From an uncultured Lachnospiraceae bacterium (GTDB taxonomy: Bacteria > Bacillota > Clostridia > Lachnospirales > Lachnospiraceae): a DNA stretch of 55,165 bases. Where the stretch lies: assembly GCA_910578405.1 (NCBI GenBank), contig CAJTQO010000017.1, forward strand, positions 1 through 55,165. The letters are read 5' to 3'. The notes beneath the pieces were generated by a model. That model worked only from the letters and a program-made list of their open reading frames with translations, made no database searches and was not told the DNA's origin. The position numbers were made by a program, and so were the translations under genes. This document shows, one piece after another, positions 1 through 8,056 of the stretch. Numbering within the stretch: the stretch's first letter is position 1; every line of letters begins with the position of its first letter.

Positions 1-137
1 AATCTGCACGCTCCACTTTGCGTGATATTTGCGCCAAATTTAATCAACGTAGCCCGCTACGCCTCTTAAATTTGGCACAAATCTCCCACAAACTGTAACG
101 CACGTCTTGGGGAAAGCAATTTTCAAACAGGCTCTAG
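1..137 (+). mobile_element. Copy A of a dispersed inverted-repeat (MITE-like) element, cut by window edge
   Basis: The right end (111-137, GGAAAGCAATTTTCAAACAG then GCTCTAG) matches the right terminal repeat of the complete short copy at 40981-41081, and 8-30 (CTCCACTTTGCGTGATATTT) matches its left interior. The interior unique to this copy folds well: CCAAATTTAA near 34-43 pairs with TTAAATTTGG near 66-75, enclosing a second stem CGTAG/CTACG. The left terminal repeat lies outside the window. No ORF of note is inside, so it would be non-autonomous. Seen: the repeats and folding. Inferred: mobility. Confidence 0.6.
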
Positions 138-240
138 TGGGCTCAATTAGGAAGCTGAACATACAGGAATTAATGTATGAAGGGTGTTGCAAGAGGCATT
201 GAGGAATGTATTGAATGCAAAGAGAAATATATAGTAGATG

Positions 241-271
241 ATTGGTGGATTGGTTTAGCCAGTCCACCAAT
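241..271. other. 13-bp hairpin just upstream of the kptA-like gene; rest of 138-309 shows no gene
   Basis: ATTGGTGGATTGG (241-253) pairs with CCAGTCCACCAAT (259-271) with one G-T wobble and a 5-nt loop. It is not followed by a T-run, so a classical terminator is unlikely; it may be an operator or an mRNA structure ahead of the ribosome site at 301-306. The remaining sequence between the element end at 137 and the gene start at 310 holds only a 35-codon ORF without support. Confidence 0.4.
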
Positions 272-309
272 TGTATACCGTTAAAGACTTGATTTTATTT
301 GGAGGATAT

Positions 310-855
310 ATGGGAAAGTTAGATAAATTAAGCATGTTCATCAGTCTTGTGTTAAGGCACAAACCAGATGCGGCAGGGATTGCTTTGGATGAACATGGAT
401 GGGCAAATGTGGAAGAACTTCTTGATGGCATAAATAATACTGGGCGTAAGATGGATATGGGAGTATTGGAAGAAATTGTCAGAACTGATTATAAACAGAG
501 ATATAGTTTTAATGAAGACAAGACGCTGATTCGGGCAAATCAGGGGCATAGCATTCCAGTGGATGTAGAATTGAAAGAGGAGGGACCGCCAGAGTTTTTA
601 TATCATGGAACCGCGGATAGGTTTATAAAAGCGATTATGGAAGAAGGCTTGAAGCCAATGAGCCGCCTATATGTACATCTTTCAAAGGATATGGAAACTG
701 CAAACAAAGTTGGGAAACGGCATGGAAACCCAGTAATCCTGAAAGTGCATAGTGGACAGATGCGCCGGGAAGGAATCCAGTTTTACCTTTCTGAAAATGG
801 TGTATGGCTGACTAAAAAAGTGGACGTCAAATATTTAAAACAAATGAATGTCTGA
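310..855 (+). CDS. kptA: KptA/Tpt1-type RNA 2'-phosphotransferase
   Basis: A 181-residue protein of the usual KptA length. Known family chemistry: transfer of a 2'-phosphate from RNA to NAD+, giving ADP-ribose 1'',2''-cyclic phosphate; in bacteria the natural substrate is unsettled because there is no tRNA splicing pathway of the eukaryotic type. Seen in the sequence: LRHKP near the N terminus (residues 15-19), the signature RANQGHS (75-81), LYHGT (97-101) and SRLYVHLS (118-125). The ATG at 310 is chosen because TTGGAGGAT sits just upstream; an in-frame ATG at 271 lies inside a hairpin and lacks a ribosome site. It stands alone, next to a dispersed element, and is visibly more A+T-rich than neighbouring genes, which suggests acquisition by transfer. 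Confidence 0.88.
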   Translation: MGKLDKLSMFISLVLRHKPDAAGIALDEHGWANVEELLDGINNTGRKMDMGVLEEIVRTDYKQRYSFNEDKTLIRANQGHSIPVDVELKEEGPPEFLYHGTADRFIKAIMEEGLKPMSRLYVHLSKDMETANKVGKRHGNPVILKVHSGQMRREGIQFYLSENGVWLTKKVDVKYLKQMNV

Positions 856-1127
856 TTTTAACCTGATTCTAAAAATAATTTTGTATTTTATGCAATGTCG
901 GAATGAATGTTCAGTTTTATTTAATGTTATATGTGGGTGGATGGAGCTAAGATAGGGTGATAGCTATCCTTATGGGTTCGATTTTCTGGCATATTATGAG
1001 GGATTAGGCTATGTGATAGACATGTATGTAGCCTGGCGCTGTAATGATATGCAGTGGCCAGCAAATATTGTTTGGCAGGAGTATGTTTGTCAGAAATAAA
1101 ATTTAGGAAGAAAGGCAAGAACGCCTT
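856..1127. other. Intergenic stretch with a possible coding remnant
   Basis: No supported gene. One frame stays open from about 952 to the TAA at 1097-1099 and reads as an aromatic-rich peptide, but it has no start codon with a ribosome site and begins right after a stop codon, so it may be the tail of a decayed gene. At the right edge AAGGC (1112-1116) and GCCTT (1123-1127) form a small hairpin between the GGAAG ribosome site and the ATG at 1128. Confidence 0.3.
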
Positions 1128-1436
1128 ATGGGAAAAGTATTGGAAGAAAGTTTGATTTATGAGATTCTTTCCGCAGTAGCGGAGATTCCCGAAGGGAAAG
1201 TGGCTTCTTATGGACAGATTGCCAGGCTGGTAGGCAGGGAGAAAAATGCGAGGCTGGTAGGGAAAGTGTTGGGAATGGCTGAATCTTATGGGGATTATCC
1301 GTGCCATCGTGTGGTCAACCATGCAGGAAGGCTGGCCCCTTATTTTAGGGAGCAGCGGGAACTGCTGGCGGCGGAAGGCGTGGAGTGCATGGAAAATGGA
1401 TGTGTGGATATGCGAAAAAACCAATGGGAAGCATGA
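1128..1436 (+). CDS. MGMT-family (alkyltransferase-like) DNA-binding protein
   Basis: A 102-residue protein consisting only of the C-terminal DNA-binding/active-site domain of O6-alkylguanine-DNA alkyltransferases; full MGMT/Ogt proteins are about 160-180 residues. Seen: an N-terminal helix region followed by IPEGKVASYGQIA (20-32), the helix-turn-helix, and YPCHRVV at 57-63 with the acceptor-type cysteine at 59. In the family this loop flips damaged guanine and the cysteine takes the alkyl group; true ATL proteins have Trp in place of Cys, so this one keeps the residue while lacking the usual N-terminal domain. The HAGRLAPY segment after it is also typical. Its stop codon overlaps the start of a 31-codon ORF (ATGA). 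Confidence 0.85.
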   Translation: MGKVLEESLIYEILSAVAEIPEGKVASYGQIARLVGREKNARLVGKVLGMAESYGDYPCHRVVNHAGRLAPYFREQRELLAAEGVECMENGCVDMRKNQWEA

Positions 1437-1528
1437 CCGACCAGGAGTCCTTTGAAGTTTTGAAAGCAGAGTTTGAAAAGGAAAGGGAGATAACGGTCAA
1501 TATTTTTGTGCAGTCACAAAAAGCATAG
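1433..1528 (+). CDS. Tiny ORF translationally coupled to the MGMT-family gene
   Basis: A 31-residue ORF whose ATG overlaps the upstream stop codon as ATGA, a common arrangement for translational coupling. The peptide is charged and rich in Glu and Lys (MTDQESFEVLKAEFEKE...) with a predicted amphipathic helix and no Cys. No family is recognised. It could be a real micro-protein or the first part of a decayed gene that continues toward the next ORF. It has no independent ribosome site. Confidence 0.3.
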   Translation: MTDQESFEVLKAEFEKEREITVNIFVQSQKA

Positions 1529-1534
1529 GGCGAT

Positions 1535-1783
1535 ATGATGACTAATGTAGCTTCGAATAAATACATATGTATTGTACGGGAGGAGGAGTTTGACAAAGGA
1601 ATCCCATTATATGCAAGGACACGGTATTCCCTTCAGTGGACGAAACCGGAGATTTTAGAAGAAGATTTCCGTGAGTTGCTGTTTTATTTGTTTGACTGCG
1701 ACATTGCGCCTGAACTGGGGGAAATTCCATTGTATATAAGGGAGAAGCTGGAAAATGCAGAAGAAGTCTGCAGGACGGAATGA
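1535..1783 (+). CDS. Small hypothetical protein
   Basis: An 82-residue acidic protein with no family recognised. It has a beta-like start (NKYICIVREEEF), a central YSLQW stretch, and an acidic helical second half ending in REKLENAEEV. No signal peptide or membrane segment is visible. Two consecutive ATGs (1535, 1538) follow AGGG at about 4-7 nt, a weak ribosome site. It lies on the same strand as, and 6 nt after, the tiny ORF, so the three genes from 1128 may share a transcript. Confidence 0.5.
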   Translation: MMTNVASNKYICIVREEEFDKGIPLYARTRYSLQWTKPEILEEDFRELLFYLFDCDIAPELGEIPLYIREKLENAEEVCRTE

Positions 1784-1832
1784 CATTGGGCATGAAGGGC
1801 AATATTTTTTAGGAAGGGTATAAAAAACAAGC

Positions 1833-1862
1833 TTGACTTGCCATAATTTTCTATGGTACCAT
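1833..1862 (+). promoter_or_regulatory. Possible vegetative promoter of the transglutaminase-like gene
   Basis: TTGACT at 1833-1838 and TACCAT at 1857-1862 with an 18-nt spacer, about 50 nt ahead of the start codon at 1910. The -35 is a good match and the -10 is weak. Confidence 0.4.
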
Positions 1863-1909
1863 TCATGTACGTTAAGAAAAAATTAAGAATTCACTAAGAG
1901 GGCAAAGAC

Positions 1910-4900
1910 ATGAAACAGAAGAAAACAGTGGCCATTGTTTTGGCGGCGCTTCTTGTGCTGCCATTTTGTCTGGCCGGTGCGAAGGCGGTCAATGTGGAGG
2001 CGGCGAATACTAGCAATATGCGGTATTATTATAACCAGCTTCCAGAAGAAGCAAAACAGCTTTATGATGCTATGTACCAGATGTACACGCAAGGGGTTTT
2101 TAAGACAGGGGCACAGACCTATGACCTTGTGGCAAACGGCCATATGACGCAAGAACAGTTAGCGGCTTATGGGGAAAACTATGGCAGCCTGTTGCGGGCG
2201 TTCGGCGCAGCGCGGGATGCTTTTTATGCCGATTATCCGGATATTTTTTATGTGGATTTTTCCAGCATTGCCATAAGCGTGGAAAGGGGCGGTTCAGGGG
2301 AATTTCGTGTATATATTGGGCCAAGGGAGGGGAAGGATACCTATTATGTGGATGGTTTTGGCAGTCTGGAACAGGTAGAGGGAGCTATCGGTGAGCATGA
2401 GGCTAGGGTAAATGGAATTGTCCAGGCGGCAGGAGGCGCCCAGTCTGTAAGAGAACAGGTGATTGCCGCACATAATGCCATTATCGAAAATACGGCATAT
2501 GTTTTGGAAGGAGGCAGTCATATCCGCACTTCCTACGGAGCGTTGGTGAAGGGGGAAAGCCTGTGCGAAGGGTATGCCAGAGCAGTTAAGACTGTCTTGG
2601 ATTCCATGGGGATTTCCAGTGTGCTGGTACAGGGCTGGTATCAGGATACAGACGGCAGTAAAAATTTGCATATGTGGAATTATGTACAGGTGGATGGGAA
2701 ATGGTACGGGGTGGATGCCACGACGGATGATGGGATGAGTGGCAGCCCCGGCGGCAGCAGCGCATATTTGCTGGTGGATGGTTCGGTAATGGGGCAGCAT
2801 CATATTCCGGACGGAGTGATGTCTGAAGCCGGGTTTAGTTTTTCTTATCCAGAGCTGGAAGGAGGAGGTTCCCAAGGAGGGGGGACTCCGGATAATGGGG
2901 GAGCTGGCAGCGGGGATTATCAAGAAATCTTTTCCCAGGGCGGCCTGCGTGTGGAATACCGGGATGGAACGGAATATGGGGAAGAAATGGGTCTTTTTAA
3001 GGTTAGTTACAATGGAATGGGGTATCAGCAGTCTGTAGACAAAGAGGGAGTGTACATACTGGCCCGTTTTTATCAGTATGTTCCAGCGACCGGGGAAGAT
3101 GTGGCGGGTGACTGGGGATATATGGATCCCAAGCCGTTTGCGCTTCCTGAAATGGATGATTGCCTGCTCCTGCCAAATGGAAACAGCAGACTTATGGAGT
3201 TTGCCGTAACGAAAGTTCCGCCAGCAGGGCCTTTGTATGGAGACAACCTGACGGCGGAGGAGCTTCAGTATAATTTGAGGTTCCATGGAACGGACAGTGA
3301 TTTTTTAGCAGCCAGCGGACAATTGGAAAACCCGAAGGGAAATTATGTGACGGCGCCGGCTGTGATTAAGCTTACGCCAAGCGCAACGGGTTTTTTAGAT
3401 GTTGGTAGGAAATATAGCATAACTGCGGTATTCAGTGAACAGTTGGAAGAATATGACGGGCAGACGGCCGGATATGAATTGACGGTGACAGACGGCTGGA
3501 GCGCCATTGAGTATTCCAAAATTGAAAATTTTAAATGGGATGGGGATCGCACGATAACATTGGATTTTACCCCCAGTGAGATGTTGGCAGACAGCTCCGC
3601 CATTTATCATATACAGGTAACTGGCCTTAGGGGGAAAGGAAGCCTGAAAGTTCCTGGAGAGTTTTCTTATGATGTAAAGAAGAAAATGGCTATTTGCGCG
3701 TATCGGCCGCAAGGTTATTTTTGGAATGTGTTTGGTAAGCCGGAGCTGTTGGAGCCAGGGGATCTTTCCTGCAATAACTGGGAGCTTGCGTCAGGGGAAC
3801 GGTTAGGGGATGTGGTAAGCAATATAGCGCTTGTGGCGTCTAAGCCGGAATTGGAAGTGACTGTGCCGGATGCGCAACAGTCCCAGCAAATGGAAAACAA
3901 AATAACGGAAAAGCTGGGAGATAAGGTAGTAAAGAGCGCCACATACAATATTGGGCTTCGTATGTGCAATACAAGCGTTGTGCGGACAGGTTCCAGTGTC
4001 CGGATGTCAATTGGTTTTCCGGAAGGCTACGGGCCGGAAAGCGAAGGAGTGGTATTCAAAGCATATCATTTTATAAAAGGGCCGGACGGCAGTATTGTGG
4101 ATGTGGAGGAAATTGGCTGTACGGTAACAAATGTAGGTTTGGTAATCTGCTGTAAATCTTTCAGCCCGTTCGCTGTTGCTGCAGTGGAGGCGGATAAAGA
4201 GTCAGCGCTTTTAAAGCATGTGCTTTTCCTTAATTCAGAAGGCGGGGAAGTGGAAGGGGAGAAAATCCGCACTTTGAAAAAAACGGAATCACAAGTGGTA
4301 AATGTGACGGCAAAAGAAGGATACTGTATCAGCAGTATCATTCTGTCAGGGGAAGAAGCGCCGGTTACAGATCTTAAGTCCATGGGGATTGAGATTGCTT
4401 ATGATAAACTGGTTTATGATGAAAGTATTGTAGATGTGAAATTTTCTGTAGAACAGCCCAAGGAAGAGACGCCAGAGGAGCCAGACCATACAGAGGAGTC
4501 AGGCAGTGGAGAGGAATCAGAAGATATAGAGCAGTCGGAAGATTCCAGTGAGCCCGATAATTCCCAAGGGCAGGATACTGCAAACGGAGGAAATGCCAGT
4601 GTTCCTCCTGCCGGAAGCAATGGACAGGAGCTTGCAGCGCCATCCACGGCGGCAACGCAGGATAAAGCCGCTGGGGCGGAAGCTGCCGCTGCTAAACCGG
4701 TCAAGGGAACTGCCGCTGGTACAGGAGCCGCAGTGAAATCCAAGCCGGCCGCCGAGGCGGATTCCAAACCGGATGTGACAATACAGACGGAGAAGGAAAA
4801 GGAGCAGGAGAGCGGAGTAACGCAAGACTTAGGCCAGAAGCAGGAAGTTCTGCCACAGGAGCCTGAATTGGAACAGGCATCGGAAGAAGCAGAGAAGCCT

Positions 4901-5068
4901 GAGTCAGCGCAAGAAGCCGAAGAAGTGGAAGTCAGAGGAACGATAGAGGAGCCGGCAGAGGATGCAGAGCCTGGTGGGGATTTTTCGTTTTGGCTGATAC
5001 TGGCTGCTATTTTATGCGCTGGGATTGCTGGCGTGGCAATTGTTGTATTGGTTAAGACACGCCAGTAA
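1910..5068 (+). CDS. Large secreted, membrane-anchored transglutaminase-like protein
   Basis: A 1052-residue extracellular protein. Seen: a signal peptide (basic start, hydrophobic core ending near AGAKA); a transglutaminase/protease core with GESLCEGYARA (nucleophile Cys219), LHMWNYV (His254) and WYGVDATTDD (Asp269), the Cys-His-Asp order of the superfamily; a Gly-rich linker near 315-330; several beta-rich segments to about residue 850; a long low-complexity Glu/Pro/Ala/Gln region (about 850-1015); and a C-terminal hydrophobic helix followed by VLVKTRQ, which would anchor it in the membrane. Such clostridial proteins may cross-link or cleave wall or surface proteins; the substrate cannot be read here. 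The start at 1910 follows AGAGGG. It stands alone between a promoter and a strong hairpin at 5113. Catalytic residues are intact; the actual reaction is inference. Confidence 0.8.
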   Translation: MKQKKTVAIVLAALLVLPFCLAGAKAVNVEAANTSNMRYYYNQLPEEAKQLYDAMYQMYTQGVFKTGAQTYDLVANGHMTQEQLAAYGENYGSLLRAFGAARDAFYADYPDIFYVDFSSIAISVERGGSGEFRVYIGPREGKDTYYVDGFGSLEQVEGAIGEHEARVNGIVQAAGGAQSVREQVIAAHNAIIENTAYVLEGGSHIRTSYGALVKGESLCEGYARAVKTVLDSMGISSVLVQGWYQDTDGSKNLHMWNYVQVDGKWYGVDATTDDGMSGSPGGSSAYLLVDGSVMGQHHIPDGVMSEAGFSFSYPELEGGGSQGGGTPDNGGAGSGDYQEIFSQGGLRVEYRDGTEYGEEMGLFKVSYNGMGYQQSVDKEGVYILARFYQYVPATGEDVAGDWGYMDPKPFALPEMDDCLLLPNGNSRLMEFAVTKVPPAGPLYGDNLTAEELQYNLRFHGTDSDFLAASGQLENPKGNYVTAPAVIKLTPSATGFLDVGRKYSITAVFSEQLEEYDGQTAGYELTVTDGWSAIEYSKIENFKWDGDRTITLDFTPSEMLADSSAIYHIQVTGLRGKGSLKVPGEFSYDVKKKMAICAYRPQGYFWNVFGKPELLEPGDLSCNNWELASGERLGDVVSNIALVASKPELEVTVPDAQQSQQMENKITEKLGDKVVKSATYNIGLRMCNTSVVRTGSSVRMSIGFPEGYGPESEGVVFKAYHFIKGPDGSIVDVEEIGCTVTNVGLVICCKSFSPFAVAAVEADKESALLKHVLFLNSEGGEVEGEKIRTLKKTESQVVNVTAKEGYCISSIILSGEEAPVTDLKSMGIEIAYDKLVYDESIVDVKFSVEQPKEETPEEPDHTEESGSGEESEDIEQSEDSSEPDNSQGQDTANGGNASVPPAGSNGQELAAPSTAATQDKAAGAEAAAAKPVKGTAAGTGAAVKSKPAAEADSKPDVTIQTEKEKEQESGVTQDLGQKQEVLPQEPELEQASEEAEKPESAQEAEEVEVRGTIEEPAEDAEPGGDFSFWLILAAILCAGIAGVAIVVLVKTRQ

Positions 5069-5112
5069 GCGGAATTTTGTCCTATTGAGTGTCTGATAAG
5101 AAGCAGCTTTAG

Positions 5113-5146
5113 ACGGAGCGTCGGGAAACTTTCCCGGACGCTCCGT
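5113..5146. terminator. Strong hairpin after the transglutaminase-like gene (no clear T-run)
   Basis: ACGGAGCGTC (5113-5122) pairs with GACGCTCCGT (5137-5146); inside, GGGAAA pairs with TTTCCC with one bulged base. No T-run follows on either strand, so it may end transcription weakly or stabilise the 3' end between the converging genes. Confidence 0.5.
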
Positions 5147-5285
5147 TAGCTTATGAGGCAAAACAAGCCGCAAGATATGCGCATATGATGTTGCAAGATG
5201 GGGCTGAGGCAAAATAGGTGTTATATACAAAATATGGCATTTAAAACGTTAGAATCTCAATTATATATTGTATATAGGCTGCGCT

Positions 5286-6836
5286 TTACAACAGTTCCCT
5301 TGTATATTTTGCGATTAATGCTTCCAGTTTCCCATGATGTTTGGCAATCCATGGTTCATAGGAGCTGTTGTCTGCCGATATCATTTGTCCAAGTTCTACA
5401 AGGAATTGGGGTATATCGTTGGCAAGGATGGGCTTTCCTGTGTCAGCCAGGTTTTCTTTTCCTTGAAACGGGCAACCTCCTTCAAAAATGGCAAAGGCAG
5501 GCTTAGGGCCATCAGCGGTTTGCCGGATGCCGCCGCGGAAGCCAAGAGCGCCGATTTGGTGTGTCCCACAGGAAGAAGGGCATCCGGAGATATGGATTTG
5601 GGGCAGGACGCCGTCAGCGAAATTTTCCTTGCGGACAGCCTCCAGACAGGCGGATAAAAGGGATTGGGAGTCTCCGATGCCCACCTGGCAGATGCCGGCG
5701 CCAATACAGGCGACGGAAGTTTCGAACAAAGTTTTGGCGCCATCCTGTGTGACCTCCAGCAGTTTTGCGGCTTCCTCTGCATTGCAGTTGATAAGATAAA
5801 GCCCTTCGTCCGGGGTTAGCCGGATTTCCACATCTTCCATATTTTTTACTGTTTCATAGAGTTGGGCGGCTTTGACAGGAAGCAGATTTCCGCCAGGCGG
5901 CTGGTAGAAAACGGCGTACAGCCCATCCTGTTTTTGGGGGATAAGCCGCCTGTCCGGAGCCGCTTGTCCGGTACCCTTCTTTGTGATTGCAGGGACATGA
6001 ACTGCCAAATCCAGGCATTCCGTTGCAATTGCTTCTTCCAAATTTTCCTGATAAGCTTTGACCAGTCCTTCCCGGCCAAGAGTTTCCTGCATAAAACGGG
6101 TGCGCGCCTTGCCTCGGTTTTCGTAATTGCCATAAGTAAGGAAGGTATTTACCATGGCTTTGATATAATAAAGGGTTTTGGCAGGAGGGATAGCGCTTGC
6201 CACACAGACGCCCAGGCTTGGCTTTATGCCTAAGCCTCCTGCGGCATAAACGTCAAAGGTATGGTCATGGTTAGCGACAAAGCCCAAGTCACGGAAGGTG
6301 GCATGGGTTTCATTGGCAGGGGAACCGGAGAAACATACTTTTAGTTTCCGTGGGAATTTTACGGACTTGATAAAACCCATCAGATATTCCCCCGCCGCTT
6401 CTGCATAGGGCATTACGTCAAAATATTCAGTGGCGTCCACACCGGACAGTGGGGAAGCCATCACGTTTCGGGGAAAGTCGCCTCCGCCGCCGCGGGATAC
6501 CATTCCGGCGTTCCATGCGGCTTCCATGATTTCAAACAGGTCGCAGGGAGCCAGGTTATGGAGCTGGATGGACTGGCAGGTGGTTATTTTCAGACGGTCA
6601 ACCGAATATTTCTGACAAACGTCTGTAATAAATTTCAACCGCTCTTTGGTTACGCGTCCTCCAGCCATGCGCAGACGGAACATATGCTTTTTCCCGCCCC
6701 GTTGGGCATAGCTGCCGAATCCGCCGGAAAACCCCTTATATTGAGCAACGGTAAGTTCGCCATTATGGAACTGTATAGTCTTTTCCCGGAATTCATCTAA
6801 ATCAGGAAGGAATTCTATTCGATAATCTTTTGCCAT
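5286..6836 (-). CDS. Siroheme-[4Fe-4S] nitrite/sulfite reductase family protein
   Basis: A 516-residue reductase hemoprotein. Known family role: six-electron reduction of sulfite or nitrite using a siroheme bridged to a 4Fe-4S cluster. Seen: the duplicated ferredoxin-like half-domains (a first near 30-110 with GGFGSYAQRGG and a second after about 300), the basic substrate-pocket region (FPRNVMASPL, FPRKLKVCFSG), and the cluster/siroheme cysteines C377-x5-C383 and C419-x3-C423 (ACIGAGICQ and GCPSSCGTH). There is no fused ferredoxin or flavodoxin domain, so electrons must come from a partner not encoded alongside. The start at 6836 has AGAGGAG upstream. It is a single gene, divergent from the membrane protein at 7004. 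Sulfite versus nitrite cannot be settled by eye. Confidence 0.88.
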   Translation of the reverse strand: MAKDYRIEFLPDLDEFREKTIQFHNGELTVAQYKGFSGGFGSYAQRGGKKHMFRLRMAGGRVTKERLKFITDVCQKYSVDRLKITTCQSIQLHNLAPCDLFEIMEAAWNAGMVSRGGGGDFPRNVMASPLSGVDATEYFDVMPYAEAAGEYLMGFIKSVKFPRKLKVCFSGSPANETHATFRDLGFVANHDHTFDVYAAGGLGIKPSLGVCVASAIPPAKTLYYIKAMVNTFLTYGNYENRGKARTRFMQETLGREGLVKAYQENLEEAIATECLDLAVHVPAITKKGTGQAAPDRRLIPQKQDGLYAVFYQPPGGNLLPVKAAQLYETVKNMEDVEIRLTPDEGLYLINCNAEEAAKLLEVTQDGAKTLFETSVACIGAGICQVGIGDSQSLLSACLEAVRKENFADGVLPQIHISGCPSSCGTHQIGALGFRGGIRQTADGPKPAFAIFEGGCPFQGKENLADTGKPILANDIPQFLVELGQMISADNSSYEPWIAKHHGKLEALIAKYTRELL

Positions 6837-6880
6837 ATTGTTTTATTCTCCTCTTTCTTATCTGATTAGTTGCAAGATAT

Positions 6881-6889
6881 AGTATACCA
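6881..6889 (-). promoter_or_regulatory. Possible extended -10 for the siroheme reductase gene
   Basis: Read on the minus strand, TGG directly precedes TATACT, giving TGnTATACT, about 45 nt before the start codon. No convincing -35 is visible, as often happens with extended -10 promoters. Confidence 0.33.
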
Positions 6890-7003
6890 CAAATGACAGC
6901 GTTTCAGACGGATGAATAAAACAAAGAAAAAGGAGGATACTATAGGTACTGTTATTCTTTTAGGAAAGGGATTGTTTGCAGGCGGCTGAAAAGGAGAAGA
7001 TAT

Positions 7004-7798
7004 ATGAAGTTGGCCAAACGTATCAGCGTTTTTTTTATTATACCAATGGGGATGTATGCCTTGGGGTTTTACTCTCATATGAAACTGGAAGAGGAATTTT
7101 ATCCAAACCGGTACCGGACGATTAAAGTGGAGCAGGTGCGGGAGGAACAGCCGGCAGGCGGACAGACGGGGGAAACGGCAGATGTGCAGATACAGCCCGG
7201 GGGCGTGACAGCCGCACAGGCTGGGGAAACGGCAGACGCAGGCATACAGTCCCAAAACGGAACAAGCGTACAGCAGGAAAGTCTGACAAAGACAGGGCAG
7301 GGGGAAATGGCAGGCGCCAAACCACAGGTCATTGCAGCCTCTGTGGAAGATAACCAAGTTATCAGCGCGGACACCCAATATATTATCCAGGAAGTGGATT
7401 TGAAAAAGGACACTTCCGTAGAGACTCAGTGGAAAGTGCCGGATATGTACATTGGCATGGACAGGAAACGATTCCTTCGGGAAATGGAATTGTATCAACA
7501 GTCCCCTTCTCTAAAAGACCAGGAATTGGGTTTTGTAAGTGTGGAAGTGGTTTCTTTTTCCAAGGCCAAGGTGGTGGTCAGGAAAAGTTATTTGTTCCGG
7601 GATGTGTATACCAGCTTTTATCTGGTGAATGAAAAGAATTACGTGGTGGTATATTGTGATGACTTAAAGACCATATATATGAATACCAACATTACGTTAG
7701 ATTCCCTGCCGGACAAACTGAAACAGGAAATAATCCAGAACAAATATATTGCCACAGAGGAGGAACTCTACAATTTCCTGGAATCTTATTCCAGCTAA
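7004..7798 (+). CDS. Membrane-anchored protein with BofC-like C-terminal module
   Basis: A 264-residue protein. Seen: one N-terminal hydrophobic segment (about residues 7-25) acting as signal anchor, a low-complexity Gln/Gly/Thr/Ala linker with a repeated GETAD segment (about 48-110), then a conserved-looking domain from about residue 125. The end, LPDKLKQEIIQNKYIATEEELYNFLESYSS in outline, matches the pattern of BofC C-terminal domains, where a hydrophobic helix LP..L...I......EEL...LE.Y.S closes the fold. BofC controls SpoIVB signalling across the forespore membranes in Bacillus; extending that role here is inference. AAGGAG precedes the ATG by 7-8 nt. It could instead be an unrelated extracytoplasmic protein sharing that pattern. 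Confidence 0.6.
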   Translation: MKLAKRISVFFIIPMGMYALGFYSHMKLEEEFYPNRYRTIKVEQVREEQPAGGQTGETADVQIQPGGVTAAQAGETADAGIQSQNGTSVQQESLTKTGQGEMAGAKPQVIAASVEDNQVISADTQYIIQEVDLKKDTSVETQWKVPDMYIGMDRKRFLREMELYQQSPSLKDQELGFVSVEVVSFSKAKVVVRKSYLFRDVYTSFYLVNEKNYVVVYCDDLKTIYMNTNITLDSLPDKLKQEIIQNKYIATEEELYNFLESYSS

Positions 7799-7932
7799 TG
7801 CGCTGAACGGATGGCGGTTTGGGTAAGCCTTTAACGAAGGAATCCGCTCATTCTTTAAAAAACGCCTGTCCGGTGAACGAAAGGACATCGCACCAATTCT
7901 ATATTTTACGATAGGATTCTTGCAAAAAGATA

Positions 7933-7961
7933 TTGTGGGACAGGCGGGGAACGGGTATAAT
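7933..7961 (+). promoter_or_regulatory. Probable promoter of proA
   Basis: TTGTGG at 7933-7938 and a perfect TATAAT at 7956-7961 with a 17-nt spacer. The leader of about 90 nt contains a 7-bp hairpin, CGCATCC (8013-8019) with GGATGCG (8030-8036), shortly before the ribosome site. Confidence 0.55.
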
Positions 7962-8056
7962 AGAAAAAGCGTTTTGGATTGCGTGGCAGAGGCAGGGTGG
8001 AAAACATATCCGCGCATCCTGGGACGGATGGATGCGGGACTGGAATAGGAGGCAGG

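Noticed and set aside
177..284. 35-codon ORF between element copy A and kptA
   Set aside because: No ribosome site, it runs through the 13-bp hairpin, and no family pattern is visible; likely chance.
952..1099. Aromatic-rich open frame ending in TAA before the MGMT-family gene
   Set aside because: No start codon with a ribosome site and a stop codon right before it; at most a remnant.
2294..3286. 330-codon ORF opposite the transglutaminase-like gene
   Set aside because: Antisense to a coherent protein with intact catalytic motifs; composition rich in Ile, His and Arg as expected for a shadow frame.
7122..7325. Pro/Ala/Ser-rich reverse ORFs opposite the membrane-protein linker
   Set aside because: Products of the biased composition of the linker; no ribosome site.
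8000..8056. AGGGTGG and CGCG in the proA leader, suggesting a T-box
   Set aside because: The spacing between the two parts is wrong for the T-box motif, the leader is only about 90 nt, and there is no stem I or terminator.
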